Shown in pieces: positions 33,424-40,863 of a DNA stretch of 64,000 nucleotides. The notes under the pieces are model-generated. The model was not told where the DNA came from. It was given only the letters and a program-made list of their open reading frames with translations, and made no database searches. Origin of the DNA: Apoda limacodes (taxonomy: Eukaryota > Arthropoda > Insecta > Lepidoptera > Limacodidae). The translations under genes and the position numbers were made by a program. Position 1 is the stretch's first letter; each line of letters starts with the position of its first letter. The DNA is taken from NCBI GenBank assembly GCA_946406115.1, contig OX291543.1, positions 4,714,501-4,778,500 of the forward strand, given 5' to 3'.

Positions 33424-33933
33424 TTAAACTAATTCAAGTATTTTATTTTTAACGTCCACATTTTCATTGCACCATTTCTTAATACAAATAACATTTTCCA
33501 GAGCACAATATTTTCTATGATTAAAACATTTGTTTTTTTGCCCTTTAGAATAGGTGCTGTACAAATTAGGAAAATTAGGGCATCCCTTTTCTGCAATATC
33601 TTCAACATTACATTCTGTACAAAGTTCATTAATCCATAGGATTTTTTCTCTACCCTTCAAAAGCAAATATTGGTGTTTTAAAATTAGTTTGATAAGTTTT
33701 CTAAATTCTTGATAATCTATGTAACCGTCACTCCAATAAATACCGCGATTACTTTCTAACCAAGATACATTTCTTTTTTCTTCCTTAGTCAAATAAGAAA
33801 AGGGATATGGTGGTTTTATTAGAAATACTTGAGTGTATTCTGAGGTAGCCAAGGCAAATTCTTTTACAATAAATTTATAATGAGAATCCTTAAAGCCTTG
33901 TAAGTCTACGAAAATAGGTCCGGTAATATTCAT
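33424..33933 (-). CDS. Polinton Cys-rich protein (DLQGF family, function unknown)
   Basis: A 169-codon gene whose ATG overlaps the TGA of the major capsid gene by four bases (ATGA, 33930-33933). It starts MNITGPIFVDLQGFKDSHYK, with the strand-like FIVKEFALA, then FLIKPPYPF, SWLESNRGIYWSDG, and a Cys-rich end (LCTECNVEDIAEKGCPNFPN ... KCFNHRKYCALENVICI ... WC) that may bind metal. I recall the DLQGF/VKE segment as recurrent in arthropod Polinton-type elements and repeats, but know no function. Being the last gene of the virion module suggests a role in the particle or late in the cycle. The frame is intact. Confidence 0.7.
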   Translation of the reverse strand: MNITGPIFVDLQGFKDSHYKFIVKEFALATSEYTQVFLIKPPYPFSYLTKEEKRNVSWLESNRGIYWSDGYIDYQEFRKLIKLILKHQYLLLKGREKILWINELCTECNVEDIAEKGCPNFPNLYSTYSKGQKNKCFNHRKYCALENVICIKKWCNENVDVKNKILELV

Positions 33934-35142
33934 GATATTTTTTTCACTATACCGCTTAAGGGTTTGTATTCAAATATGCAATCGTTTAATAACAAACAAT
34001 ACGCAGAAGTTAGATTTGGTATATCTTTATCACTCTCTATTTCGATACGAACATCAACTGGGCCAGTTTTAAGTGTATCGTTCTGTCTTGAGCAATCTAT
34101 AACGTATAACGGTACTTTATCTCTAAATTCTTTATAACTTAGCAAGGGTTCAGGACGTCGTCCGTAGTAAGACTGTTGGAATCTAGTGTATTGTTCATAT
34201 AATAAAGCAAATTTATCCTCATCAAATCGAACATTAAGACCCTCATAGGGAAAATACACTGAATTCAAAAATTCTTTAACTTCTCTTATATTGCAGTGAT
34301 CGAAGTGTGACATGTCTTTTTCTGATTTATTTTTTCGGTCTGTCTGAAATGCAATAACAGCATATCTCGGTTTTTCTATTTGTGAAGACGTTTTAATTAC
34401 CCATGTATGTTTTGTTGTTTTTGGTAATAAGGGATATTCATACAAGTCCCAGTTTCGGAATAACAAGTTGATTGAACGATCTTTTTCTAGATATTTTAAT
34501 AGATTTAGTTTTTCTCGATCGGAAACTTTTACGTGTGGAACACGCCAAACAATTTTTTTTAATTATGATATCATCTATTACTTCTCCAGTGTTTAGTTTT
34601 ATTGCGTTTAGATTAGTATTGCTGCGTAAAAGTATTAGCTCATGTCTACAATTCATTATTATTTTATTATAATCCTCAGCAAATCCAAGCATTTTGTTCA
34701 GTGGTATAGATACTGCAAAATTCCCTGATCTTGTATTTTTTGTTCCATCTATATCCCAACCCCATGCTTTCGAAATTTTTGATTCATTTTCATTCATAGA
34801 CAAAAATGATTTTATAGTTGTTGTTATACCAGCATTTTTAATTCTATCTATTTCAACTCCGTTAAGTTCATAGCGAACATCTTGAAACAGAAATAAAATG
34901 GGGTTGTTAGTAAAATTAACGCTAGTTGCAACATCTTTTAGATCTCCTTTTTTAACGATGACCATTCCTTCTAGGTATATTGTACTCGCTGATGGCAATA
35001 CGTACAAGTCTTGTTGGTTGATAGGTATTCTTATTTCATCATTTTTATTAAAAGTAGTGATATATGGCTTATACGAATGAATTTCCATGCTTTCTATAGT
35101 ATTATCAAATACAATAGGTTGAGCTACGTTTAATACACTCAT
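33930..35142 (-). pseudogene. MCP: Polinton major capsid protein (double jelly-roll), frameshifted
   Basis: Hexon-like shell protein. The first part (35142 to about 34556) begins MSVLNVAQPIVFDNTIESME and contains YKPYITTFNKNDEIRIPI, VLPSASTIYLEG, FLFQDVRYELNGVEIDR and MLGFAEDYNKIIMNCRHEL. The second part is in a shifted frame (from about 34555, inside the 8-base homopolymer at 34553-34560) and contains WRVPHVKVSDREK, FRNWDLYEYPLLP, KPRYAVIAFQTDRK, FDHCNIREVKEFLNSVYFPY and QQSYYGRRPEPLLSY. The motif order matches the adintovirus/Polinton capsid family. The start ATG overlaps the stop of a 56-codon gene and the stop overlaps the next ATG. About 400 codons in total, on the short side for the family. 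The frameshift is either real decay or a homopolymer error. Confidence 0.88.
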
Positions 35143-35309
35143 TTTAGTAATCCAATTAATTTTAAAAAGTCTTTATTTTCAACACTTAATTTTTTTTTTA
35201 AGTTAGTAGATGTTAGTGACACAGGTGCTCTTTTGCGAATTACCTGTATCTTTCTGAGCTTCTTTGGTCGTGAAAAAGAATTTATATTAATTTGGTGAAA
35301 GTCTATCAT
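35139..35309 (-). CDS. 56-aa basic protein linking minor and major capsid genes
   Basis: Too short for ordinary gene callers, but its position is compelling. Its ATG (35309-35307) overlaps the minor capsid TGA (35308-35306) as ATGA, and its own TGA (35141-35139) overlaps the major capsid ATG (35142-35140) in the same way. The frame is open for all 57 codons across what would otherwise be a 163-bp gap. The product is strongly basic, with SFSRPKKLRKIQVIRKRAP followed by LTSTNLKKKL and a hydrophobic C-terminus (FLKLIGLLK). No family recognised; basic small virion proteins that condense DNA are known in adenoviruses, so a core or linker role is a guess. Confidence 0.72.
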   Translation of the reverse strand: MIDFHQININSFSRPKKLRKIQVIRKRAPVSLTSTNLKKKLSVENKDFLKLIGLLK

Positions 35310-35977
35310 TTTTTCTTCAGATGTAGGTACAGTAGTACCTCTTCTCCCCGAAAATTAACTAACTTGTTCTGTGAATCTAAAATTTTTATATTTACACTAC
35401 TGATAGTCTTTTGATTAATCGGAAAATATATTATATTCTTTGGTACCTCAATAATTCTATATCCAGGCGGAACATTAGGTGCAAATTCATGGATTATGTG
35501 GCTTGGAATTCCATTAATGAAGGATCCACAGACAATATCACATTCAACTCGGACAACAGTGGTAGAAAGAATACTGACTGGGATCTGTGATTCATGAAAT
35601 TTATTCTTTTGTAATGTTTTTTTATTGTATCCGAGAATACTCCCAATAGAATTTTCTTTTTCAAAATGAATGTCTTTAGAGCAACAAATTACAGTACGTA
35701 AAGTATTATTGTTACAAGTTAAACTAAAGGTGCTGCTTCTAATGTTTTTCTTTATATAGTCACAAATGTCCTGTAGTTCATAAGATCCTTCAGGAATTTC
35801 AATCATTTCATTATCACCATAATGAAATTTATTATTTTTACTTTCAACGTTTGGAATAGAGTTAAAAGTAGAAAAGTATAAAAGACCACATTCGTAATCT
35901 CCGTCTAACTGTAGAGCAGGAGAATAACAAGTATTTAAGCTTGATGTGAATCCAGATATTGACAGCGTGAAAGACAT
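35306..35977 (-). CDS. mCP: Polinton minor capsid protein (penton, single jelly-roll)
   Basis: A 223-codon intact gene in the usual position between protease and major capsid protein. It starts MSFTLSISGFTSSLNTCYSP, has YECGLLYFSTFNSIPNV, then the conserved YGDNEMIEIPEGSYELQDI segment and the hydrophobic/basic ILGYNKKTLQKN, and ends with strands GEEVLLYLHLKKK. The ITIPEGSYEL-type turn followed by I...I is typical of the penton base-like minor capsid proteins of Polintons and adintoviruses. In the virion it would form the five-fold vertices. The stop codon overlaps the start of the 56-codon gene, indicating translational or transcriptional linkage. Confidence 0.85.
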   Translation of the reverse strand: MSFTLSISGFTSSLNTCYSPALQLDGDYECGLLYFSTFNSIPNVESKNNKFHYGDNEMIEIPEGSYELQDICDYIKKNIRSSTFSLTCNNNTLRTVICCSKDIHFEKENSIGSILGYNKKTLQKNKFHESQIPVSILSTTVVRVECDIVCGSFINGIPSHIIHEFAPNVPPGYRIIEVPKNIIYFPINQKTISSVNIKILDSQNKLVNFRGEEVLLYLHLKKK

Positions 35978-36012
35978 GATTAAAATGGTTTATTTTATTG
36001 AATTATCTTAAT

Positions 36013-36405
36013 TTATTCTTTTGAATGCCAAAAATTGTTCAAATATTTTATACACAAGTGACCACAATTAACAGTATTAAAGTTCTGATATACATTGTAA
36101 TTGTAATAAACATTAGACAAATTTAAATAGGATAGTAACTCTTGGGGTGGTCTTAAATTTCCAAAACTATTGAAGTACTCACAGTAGTTGTTAATTTTTA
36201 TATAGGCTACCCAGTGCGTTCCAGGATTCTTAGAGTTATCCAAATTGACAATCGCACACTCAATATCTTTAGGTTTTTTTGGTAAAGCATCTTTCATGAA
36301 TACTCCTCGAAAATACGGTATATCATTAGTGTGCTTTAAAATATCTACATTCGTTAAAGCACGTCTAGGTAGCCTTCTAGTTAGTTTTTTGCTGATTTTA
36401 AACAT
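36013..36405 (-). CDS. PRO: Adenain-like cysteine protease (maturation protease)
   Basis: A 130-codon protein with the fold landmarks of the adenovirus-type maturation protease: GTHWVAYIK (catalytic His64), YFNSFGNLRPP, the oxyanion Gln107 (VYQNF) and the nucleophile Cys114 (NCGHLCIKYL). Such proteases cleave capsid precursors during particle maturation. The residue equivalent to the acid of the triad (Glu in adenovirus LFEPFG, Asp in most Polintons) is Asn79 here, which may lower activity. The N-terminus is basic (KLTRRLPRRAL). Its start lies inside the end of the PLA2-protein gene (25-bp overlap) and a 35-bp gap separates its stop from the minor capsid start. Confidence 0.88.
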   Translation of the reverse strand: MFKISKKLTRRLPRRALTNVDILKHTNDIPYFRGVFMKDALPKKPKDIECAIVNLDNSKNPGTHWVAYIKINNYCEYFNSFGNLRPPQELLSYLNLSNVYYNYNVYQNFNTVNCGHLCIKYLNNFWHSKE

Positions 36406-37106
36406 AATCCGTTACCTTTATAAGGTTTGATGTAGAGACCTTTTCCTAACGCAATAGATTCCATCATTTTGTTATGACGCTGTGACTCTTCAAGGTTTTG
36501 CTTTGCTGATTTATAGCTATTCACTGCTTTAGCAATACCTGCAGCTCCTCCAGCTAAAGACCCTAATGCAGATAAGCCAGCAAAAATTGGTATAAGTGGT
36601 AGAATCCCTCCAGTTTTTGGTATTGGTATAAGACGGGGTAAGCAAACATTTTTATTTTTAAATAATTTTTTTGCAGTCAAGTAGGCTATCTTTATAGCAG
36701 TATTGTTATCTTTTGGCTTGCGGTTTTTCATATAATGACGGATTTTAGACACGACTGACTTAAAAGATTTAACTCCAGCACCATTTTTTAATTTAGTTTT
36801 CATAACTTTGCTTACGAGCCAAGATGCTAATTTTTCTCCGGTTCTAGTATTTTTTGACTTCATTCTTTGTTTTGCCATATTCAGAAGCGCAAAGTCAGCT
36901 TTATGACGATCTTCTAAATTACGATGTTCGGAATATGCTATATCGTGACGCTTACAAGCCTCGTCTAATTCGTTTATCCCTTTGTCACCTCGAGCCAATC
37001 TTTCTTGTAGTCTTGTACCAGGACCACAATAATTATATCCTGGTAAATGAAGTTCAAATGGTAAATTGTTTACTATATTATTAACAAGTCCTCCACCGTT
37101 CATCAC
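36381..37106 (-). CDS. PLA2-domain minor virion protein
   Basis: A 241-codon intact gene. Residues 15-80 form a parvovirus-type phospholipase A2 domain: calcium loop LPGYNYCGPGT (21-31), catalytic pair ACKRHDIAYS (His54, Asp55) and the following KADFALL (Asp71). Basic linkers follow (LKNGAGVKSFKSVVSKIRHY), then a Gly/Ala-rich hydrophobic stretch (residues 167-195, GGILPLIPIFAGLSALGS and GGAAGIAKAV) that could insert in a membrane, and a C-terminal GKGLYIKPYKGNGL motif. Known in parvoviruses and adintoviruses as a means of breaching the endosome; here the function is inferred from domain match. It lies between integrase and protease, overlapping the latter by 25 bp. Confidence 0.85.
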   Translation of the reverse strand: MMNGGGLVNNIVNNLPFELHLPGYNYCGPGTRLQERLARGDKGINELDEACKRHDIAYSEHRNLEDRHKADFALLNMAKQRMKSKNTRTGEKLASWLVSKVMKTKLKNGAGVKSFKSVVSKIRHYMKNRKPKDNNTAIKIAYLTAKKLFKNKNVCLPRLIPIPKTGGILPLIPIFAGLSALGSLAGGAAGIAKAVNSYKSAKQNLEESQRHNKMMESIALGKGLYIKPYKGNGLCLKSAKN

Positions 37107-37174
37107 TGAATTTAAAATGAATACATGGTTGAATATCTTACAATTATAAAGTATTTATAAGTTAAAAGTAAACA

Positions 37175-38101
37175 CTATACAATAGACATTTCTTTAATCC
37201 AACTATTTTCCTTTTCATTGAGTCCTAACCATTTTACAAATAATTTATTTCCTTTCTTTCTTATCACTCTTTCAATTAAATAAATGTTTGGATGTTTAGT
37301 TTTTTGCAACTCTTGTTCGTAAAAGGATCCGAGTATTATTTGATTTCTTTGATCATGAATGTGATAAGTTACTGGGTAAGTATTATTAACTTTTGTTATG
37401 GTAAATAGTTCAGAAGACCAGTTAGGTGTATACCCCTTTTTGAAATTTTCTTTATATTTGCTAATCCGAACACAGTCACCTACTTTTAATTTTGATTTTC
37501 TTAAGTACTGAGGTGTTTCATTCCTCTTTATGTTATTCATAACGACGGTTTGGTTATCACATGTTACATTTATTGGTTTAAATTTTAAGGTTCGATGGAC
37601 AGTATCATTATATGATGACAAAGCATCGTTCAAAGGTGATCCGATCCATTTGTTATTTCCAACTAAAGTAAAATATTTATATAATTTTGATTTCAGTGTT
37701 CTTATAAATCTTTCAACAATTGACGCCTTTTTCACAGAATATGTAGAATAGTGATTTATATTAAAAGTTGTTATTATTTTCTTAAACACTTCATTGTAAA
37801 ATTCTTTTCCCATATCTGTCTGAAGGTTAATAGGAATTCGACCACAATCCAAAATTTTTTTAAAAGCGTTTCCTACGTCACGTTTTGTTTTCGTTTTCAG
37901 AGGAACTCCCCACGCGAATTTTGAAAAGCAGTCTATAACAACTAAAATATATTTAAAACCTTTGTTCACTTTTTCCATTTTCTGCATGTCAATTAAATCA
38001 GCTTGCCATAAATCATCAATCCCTTTTAATATTACCGCCCTACGAATGAAGTGTTTTCTAGCTGGTTTGTGAAGTTCACCAACTATGTCTTCTCTGTTCA
38101 T
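37175..38101 (-). CDS. INT: Retroviral-like integrase with C-terminal chromodomain
   Basis: A 308-codon intact gene. The rve core has WQADLIDM (Asp35), a VVIDCFSKFAWG strand, QTDMGKEFYN (Asp96) and VKKASIVERFIR (Glu130), giving the D,D-35-E triad. An SH3-like region (KLKVGDCVRISKYKENFKKG) follows, and the end (about residues 274-308) is a chromodomain-like motif (YLIERVIRKKGNKLFVKWL, NSWI). It inserts the element DNA with 6-bp staggers, consistent with the CTCGCT duplication. Its ATG overlaps the stop of the fibre-like gene by four bases (38098-38101). All catalytic residues are present. Confidence 0.93.
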   Translation of the reverse strand: MNREDIVGELHKPARKHFIRRAVILKGIDDLWQADLIDMQKMEKVNKGFKYILVVIDCFSKFAWGVPLKTKTKRDVGNAFKKILDCGRIPINLQTDMGKEFYNEVFKKIITTFNINHYSTYSVKKASIVERFIRTLKSKLYKYFTLVGNNKWIGSPLNDALSSYNDTVHRTLKFKPINVTCDNQTVVMNNIKRNETPQYLRKSKLKVGDCVRISKYKENFKKGYTPNWSSELFTITKVNNTYPVTYHIHDQRNQIILGSFYEQELQKTKHPNIYLIERVIRKKGNKLFVKWLGLNEKENSWIKEMSIV

Positions 38102-38433
38102 AATTGTTTAGGTGCGGTTTTCTGTGATCCAACCTTTTTTAATTCTGATTTAATATCTAGCAACTGATTTTTTAAAGTTTGAATCAGGCTTTTTATAGCA
38201 TTTATTTCGAGCAGGAAAGATTGTTTTCCACAATATTCTTTTAGTACATTATCTACATACTGCTTATTGACGGCTTCGTCAGGTAGCTGAGGTGTTTTGA
38301 GTCCTTTTATATTTGCTGATATTAAGTCTAAATCTCCATTAATAGACTTAAGAAATACTTTGTCAGTAATATCAAAAACTTCTGACAAACGCATTCTTTT
38401 ATGCACGTGATGACCAAACTTGTCAACGTTCAT
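38098..38433 (-). CDS. Fibre-like coiled-coil protein
   Basis: A 111-codon protein beginning MNVDKFGHHVHKRMR. Residues 42-61 contain a KTPQLPDEAVNKQYVD motif, the same kind of repeat (G.PT...DAVNK.YVD) found in phage tail fibres and in fibre-like proteins of adintoviruses and virophages. Residues 70-102 form a probable coiled coil (LLEINAIKSLIQTLKNQLLD). The tail is basic. Taken together it may be a trimeric spike or attachment protein shaft, but only one repeat is present and no receptor-binding knob follows, so it is short for a complete fibre. It overlaps the integrase start by ATGA. Confidence 0.6.
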   Translation of the reverse strand: MNVDKFGHHVHKRMRLSEVFDITDKVFLKSINGDLDLISANIKGLKTPQLPDEAVNKQYVDNVLKEYCGKQSFLLEINAIKSLIQTLKNQLLDIKSELKKVGSQKTAPKQL

Positions 38434-38549
38434 TGTTTAATAAATGTATCCCTAAATGGTTTGATTACAACTGAATGTTAATATAAAGTTCTCTGTATTA
38501 TATTTGAATAAATCGTTAAGAATGCATGTAATACGTTACTTTTCATATT

Positions 38550-39566
38550 TTATTTGTTAATAATACCAGCTTCTTGCAACTCCTCTACGATAGATATTAT
38601 TTCATTGTCTAATCCACTGTTTCCTGCATCACGAGAAGATATTAAAAGTTTTAGTCTTTCAACTAACTCATTAGGGTCATCCCAATACATATAATCAACA
38701 TTTTTATTATATTTTTTTAAAATTGGTAACCCAGACCCTTGAGTAAGACTTTCGGTGCTTGTACATTGCTTAGATAACTTGAAAAGTGGTTTGATAATAT
38801 TTAAGTACTTGCTTCCTTTATTACTTTTAATTGGTTTTTTAGGGTTGAAGTCACGCCTATGTGCATTTGTAATAGTTAAAATCTGTTTGTAACTGTTTAA
38901 GTCACTATTAGTGATTGTTTTTAAATCTGGTATTCTTTTAAATAATAATTCCATTAGACCTTCAGTTTTTTTGTAAGGCTTTCCAGAAACTAAAATTGTA
39001 TTTTCTGTTTGGACAATTCGAGAATTACCTATCATCAGTTTACCACGTTCATTTCTAACACCAAATGGAATATCTTCCAATACTTTTACAGTTCCTTCTG
39101 AAGGTGGTGACCAATTATGTTGTGGACTTGAAATAGATTCAATTGTTTTGAATGAAGCGTCACTTGAAATGTTGGTTTCTTTATTATTTGTATCGCTCAT
39201 ACTTTCTGAATCATCTTCATAGATATCGTCTTCATAATCATCAAAGTTCTTAAGAGTTTTATCAACTTTTTCACACTGTTCATCGGAATCTATTTCATAT
39301 TCACTTCCACCCTGAAGATCAAAATCAAATTCAGTTTTCATATATTTTGCTTTTTTCCCTGGGATTACGTCTTCATTGTAATTAGGTTTGATATTTTGTG
39401 TTGCATTTCTTGATACCATTTTATGTAGTGGATCCGTTAAAGGTTTGAACACAGATTTAAGGACTTTATCATTTTCAGTTTGAATATTACGCAACTGCCT
39501 AACTTTTTTCTTAACAACGCTAGCTGATTTAATTATCTCTTTTTTGATATTTACTTGCGAATCCAT
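38550..39566 (-). CDS. Conserved acidic Polinton protein (DUF8207-like)
   Basis: A 338-codon intact gene. The N-terminus is basic and helical (residues 8-60), followed by a very acidic stretch (about 82-137, FDDYEDDIYEDDSESMSD) and a conserved domain (about 165-245): FGVRNERGKLMIGNSRI, SGKPYKKTEGLMELLFK, NSYKQILTITNAHRRDF. I recall that domain from many uncharacterised arthropod proteins linked to Polintons (Pfam-type DUF8207; name from memory). The C-terminal part has SKYLNIIKPLF and a short coiled coil ending in EEIISIVEEL-like residues. It sits between the ATPase and the fibre-like gene, so a role in virion assembly or scaffolding is plausible but not shown. Confidence 0.75.
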   Translation of the reverse strand: MDSQVNIKKEIIKSASVVKKKVRQLRNIQTENDKVLKSVFKPLTDPLHKMVSRNATQNIKPNYNEDVIPGKKAKYMKTEFDFDLQGGSEYEIDSDEQCEKVDKTLKNFDDYEDDIYEDDSESMSDTNNKETNISSDASFKTIESISSPQHNWSPPSEGTVKVLEDIPFGVRNERGKLMIGNSRIVQTENTILVSGKPYKKTEGLMELLFKRIPDLKTITNSDLNSYKQILTITNAHRRDFNPKKPIKSNKGSKYLNIIKPLFKLSKQCTSTESLTQGSGLPILKKYNKNVDYMYWDDPNELVERLKLLISSRDAGNSGLDNEIISIVEELQEAGIINK

Positions 39567-39640
39567 TTTTCACAATAAGCTTTACCAATGTTATAGACAA
39601 CAATAAACACATATCAGAGTTTTTGTCGTTTATAAGAGTT

Positions 39641-40327
39641 TTAATCAAGAATGACAAAAGTATCAAACTTTTTTCTATAGCAACCTTTATTTTTTTCACA
39701 GTCTTTATTGATTACTATGAAATCATACGAAGTTTTCCAGATTTCCGAACACATATCACGAAATTGATTCCAATTCATATCTGTACTGACATGTTCATCA
39801 TAAACATGTCGTAAATTAATGTCATCTTGTTTAAACAAAATTATAAGATTTGCATTATCTCTAATTAATTGTTTAGGTACTTTACTATATGTTTGATTCA
39901 AATAAAAGCAGTCTATACGCTTATGTCGCCCCATTGAGAAATAATCACGAATGTTATTTTGATTTTCACAAGCAACATCGTCGAAAATAATTACTGAATC
40001 AGGTTTTGCACGATGAGGGCTTATAACGTCACTATTATCGTTATATTTCATTAATTGTACTTCTGGAACCTCATTTAACACTTTTTCTAAAAATATATAT
40101 TTTGGTTGGTAAAGCGTTTTGGAATATAAATATATATTTTTATAGCATAAACCATTTTCATGCAAAAGAAGTCCAACTATTAGGTTTGTTTTTCCACAGT
40201 TAGATGGTCCGCAAATCAAACATCGAATCGAATTAGGTAATAGTTTACCATGACGTGATATGCCTAGATCAGATTCAGAACATATTTTTTCTAAATGTAG
40301 CTTTAGTGGCTGCTTTACAAATTTCAT
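39641..40327 (-). CDS. ATP: FtsK/HerA (A32-like) genome-packaging ATPase
   Basis: A 228-codon intact gene, the first of the minus-strand block. Walker A is CGPSNCGKT (residues 40-47), Walker B SVIIFDDV (111-118), and the following conserved YLNQTYSKVPKQLIRDNAN (about 141-159) matches the post-Walker segment of Polinton and NCLDV packaging ATPases. It would pump DNA into the capsid using ATP. The N-terminal basic helix (KFVKQPLKLHLEK) is usual. Located nearest the right terminus, with its putative promoter in 40328-40550. Intact and full length by comparison with the family. Confidence 0.93.
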   Translation of the reverse strand: MKFVKQPLKLHLEKICSESDLGISRHGKLLPNSIRCLICGPSNCGKTNLIVGLLLHENGLCYKNIYLYSKTLYQPKYIFLEKVLNEVPEVQLMKYNDNSDVISPHRAKPDSVIIFDDVACENQNNIRDYFSMGRHKRIDCFYLNQTYSKVPKQLIRDNANLIILFKQDDINLRHVYDEHVSTDMNWNQFRDMCSEIWKTSYDFIVINKDCEKNKGCYRKKFDTFVILD

Positions 40328-40560
40328 GATGTCTTGGTGAAAGAAGTTAATTATGCAATGAAATCTCTAATCGCTATGACTCCATATTTATATTAATTTG
40401 AGAGACATTGACACACAAGACTACCGAAAGATAAAAGAAAGGTAAGATTTTTATAATTGATTAATGAAATATTATTTGCCCGACAGTTGTAATAGGGTAA
40501 AACATTTTTCTACTAGAACAGAACAGAACGGTTTGTATATATTTGTAAGTTTATGTCTTC
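40328..40560 (-). promoter_or_regulatory. Possible promoter region of the minus-strand Polinton block
   Basis: The only non-coding space between the ATPase start and the right terminal repeats. It holds minus-strand TATA-like sequence (for example TATAAATATGGAGTC inverse near 40380-40395). No experiment-grade motif was found; inferred from position. Confidence 0.3.
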
Positions 40561-40591
40561 TTCTCTCGTAAAACGGAATGATGCTCTCCAA

Positions 40592-40857
40592 AATACCTTG
40601 TTCATAGAGCTAGAAGAAGGTTGGTCGGTATCAAATACGTTAATCTATTTACATTCACCCAAATTGAAAACTTTACGTAATCAATTTCAAAATGTTTATT
40701 GGGCATTCTGGCTCACTTTCCGCAGCGCAGATGCACGTAATCAATTCCAAAATGTTTATTGGGCATTCTGGCTCACTTTCCGCAGCGCAGATGCACGTAA
40801 TCAATTCCAAAATCTTCACTGCTCCAATTGAGCTAGAATGCCCAATAAACACCTACT
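40592..40857 (-). repeat. Right terminal inverted repeat of the Polinton
   Basis: Contains, inverted relative to the left end: one copy of the TCTAGCTCTATGCACAAGG-type core (about 40592-40640), the block with TTGAAAACTTTACGTAATC (40665-40690), and the outer 46 bp. A 60-bp unit (TCAATTcCAAAATGTTTATT through AGATGCACGTAA, about 40681-40740 and 40741-40800) is duplicated in tandem here but single on the left. Confidence 0.85.
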
Positions 40858-40863
40858 CTCGCT
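40858..40863 (+). repeat. Polinton target-site duplication, right (CTCGCT)
   Basis: Identical to 23671-23676. Confidence 0.85.

Larger units (their letters stand above)
23677..40857. mobile_element. Polinton/Maverick (adintovirus-like) element, full length
   Basis: A 17,181-bp self-synthesising element. Boundaries are set by the CTCGCT duplication and by inverted termini: the outermost 46 bp (23677-23722 and 40812-40857) match almost perfectly, left AATAGGTGTTTATTGGGC and right AGTAGGTGTTTATTGGGC when read inward. Polinton ends start 5'-AG; the left has a G-to-A change. Contents are diagnostic: protein-primed PolB, retroviral-like integrase with chromodomain, FtsK/A32-type ATPase, adenain-like protease, major and minor capsid proteins, plus PLA2-domain and fibre-like proteins. 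Plus-strand genes fill 26400-33230 and minus-strand genes 33424-40327, converging at about 33230-33420. Damage in PolB and the major capsid gene suggests it is now defective. Confidence 0.95.

Noticed and set aside
35143..35305. Non-coding gap between mCP and MCP
   Set aside because: On reading the minus strand it is an open 57-codon frame with exact overlaps at both ends, so it was called as a gene instead.
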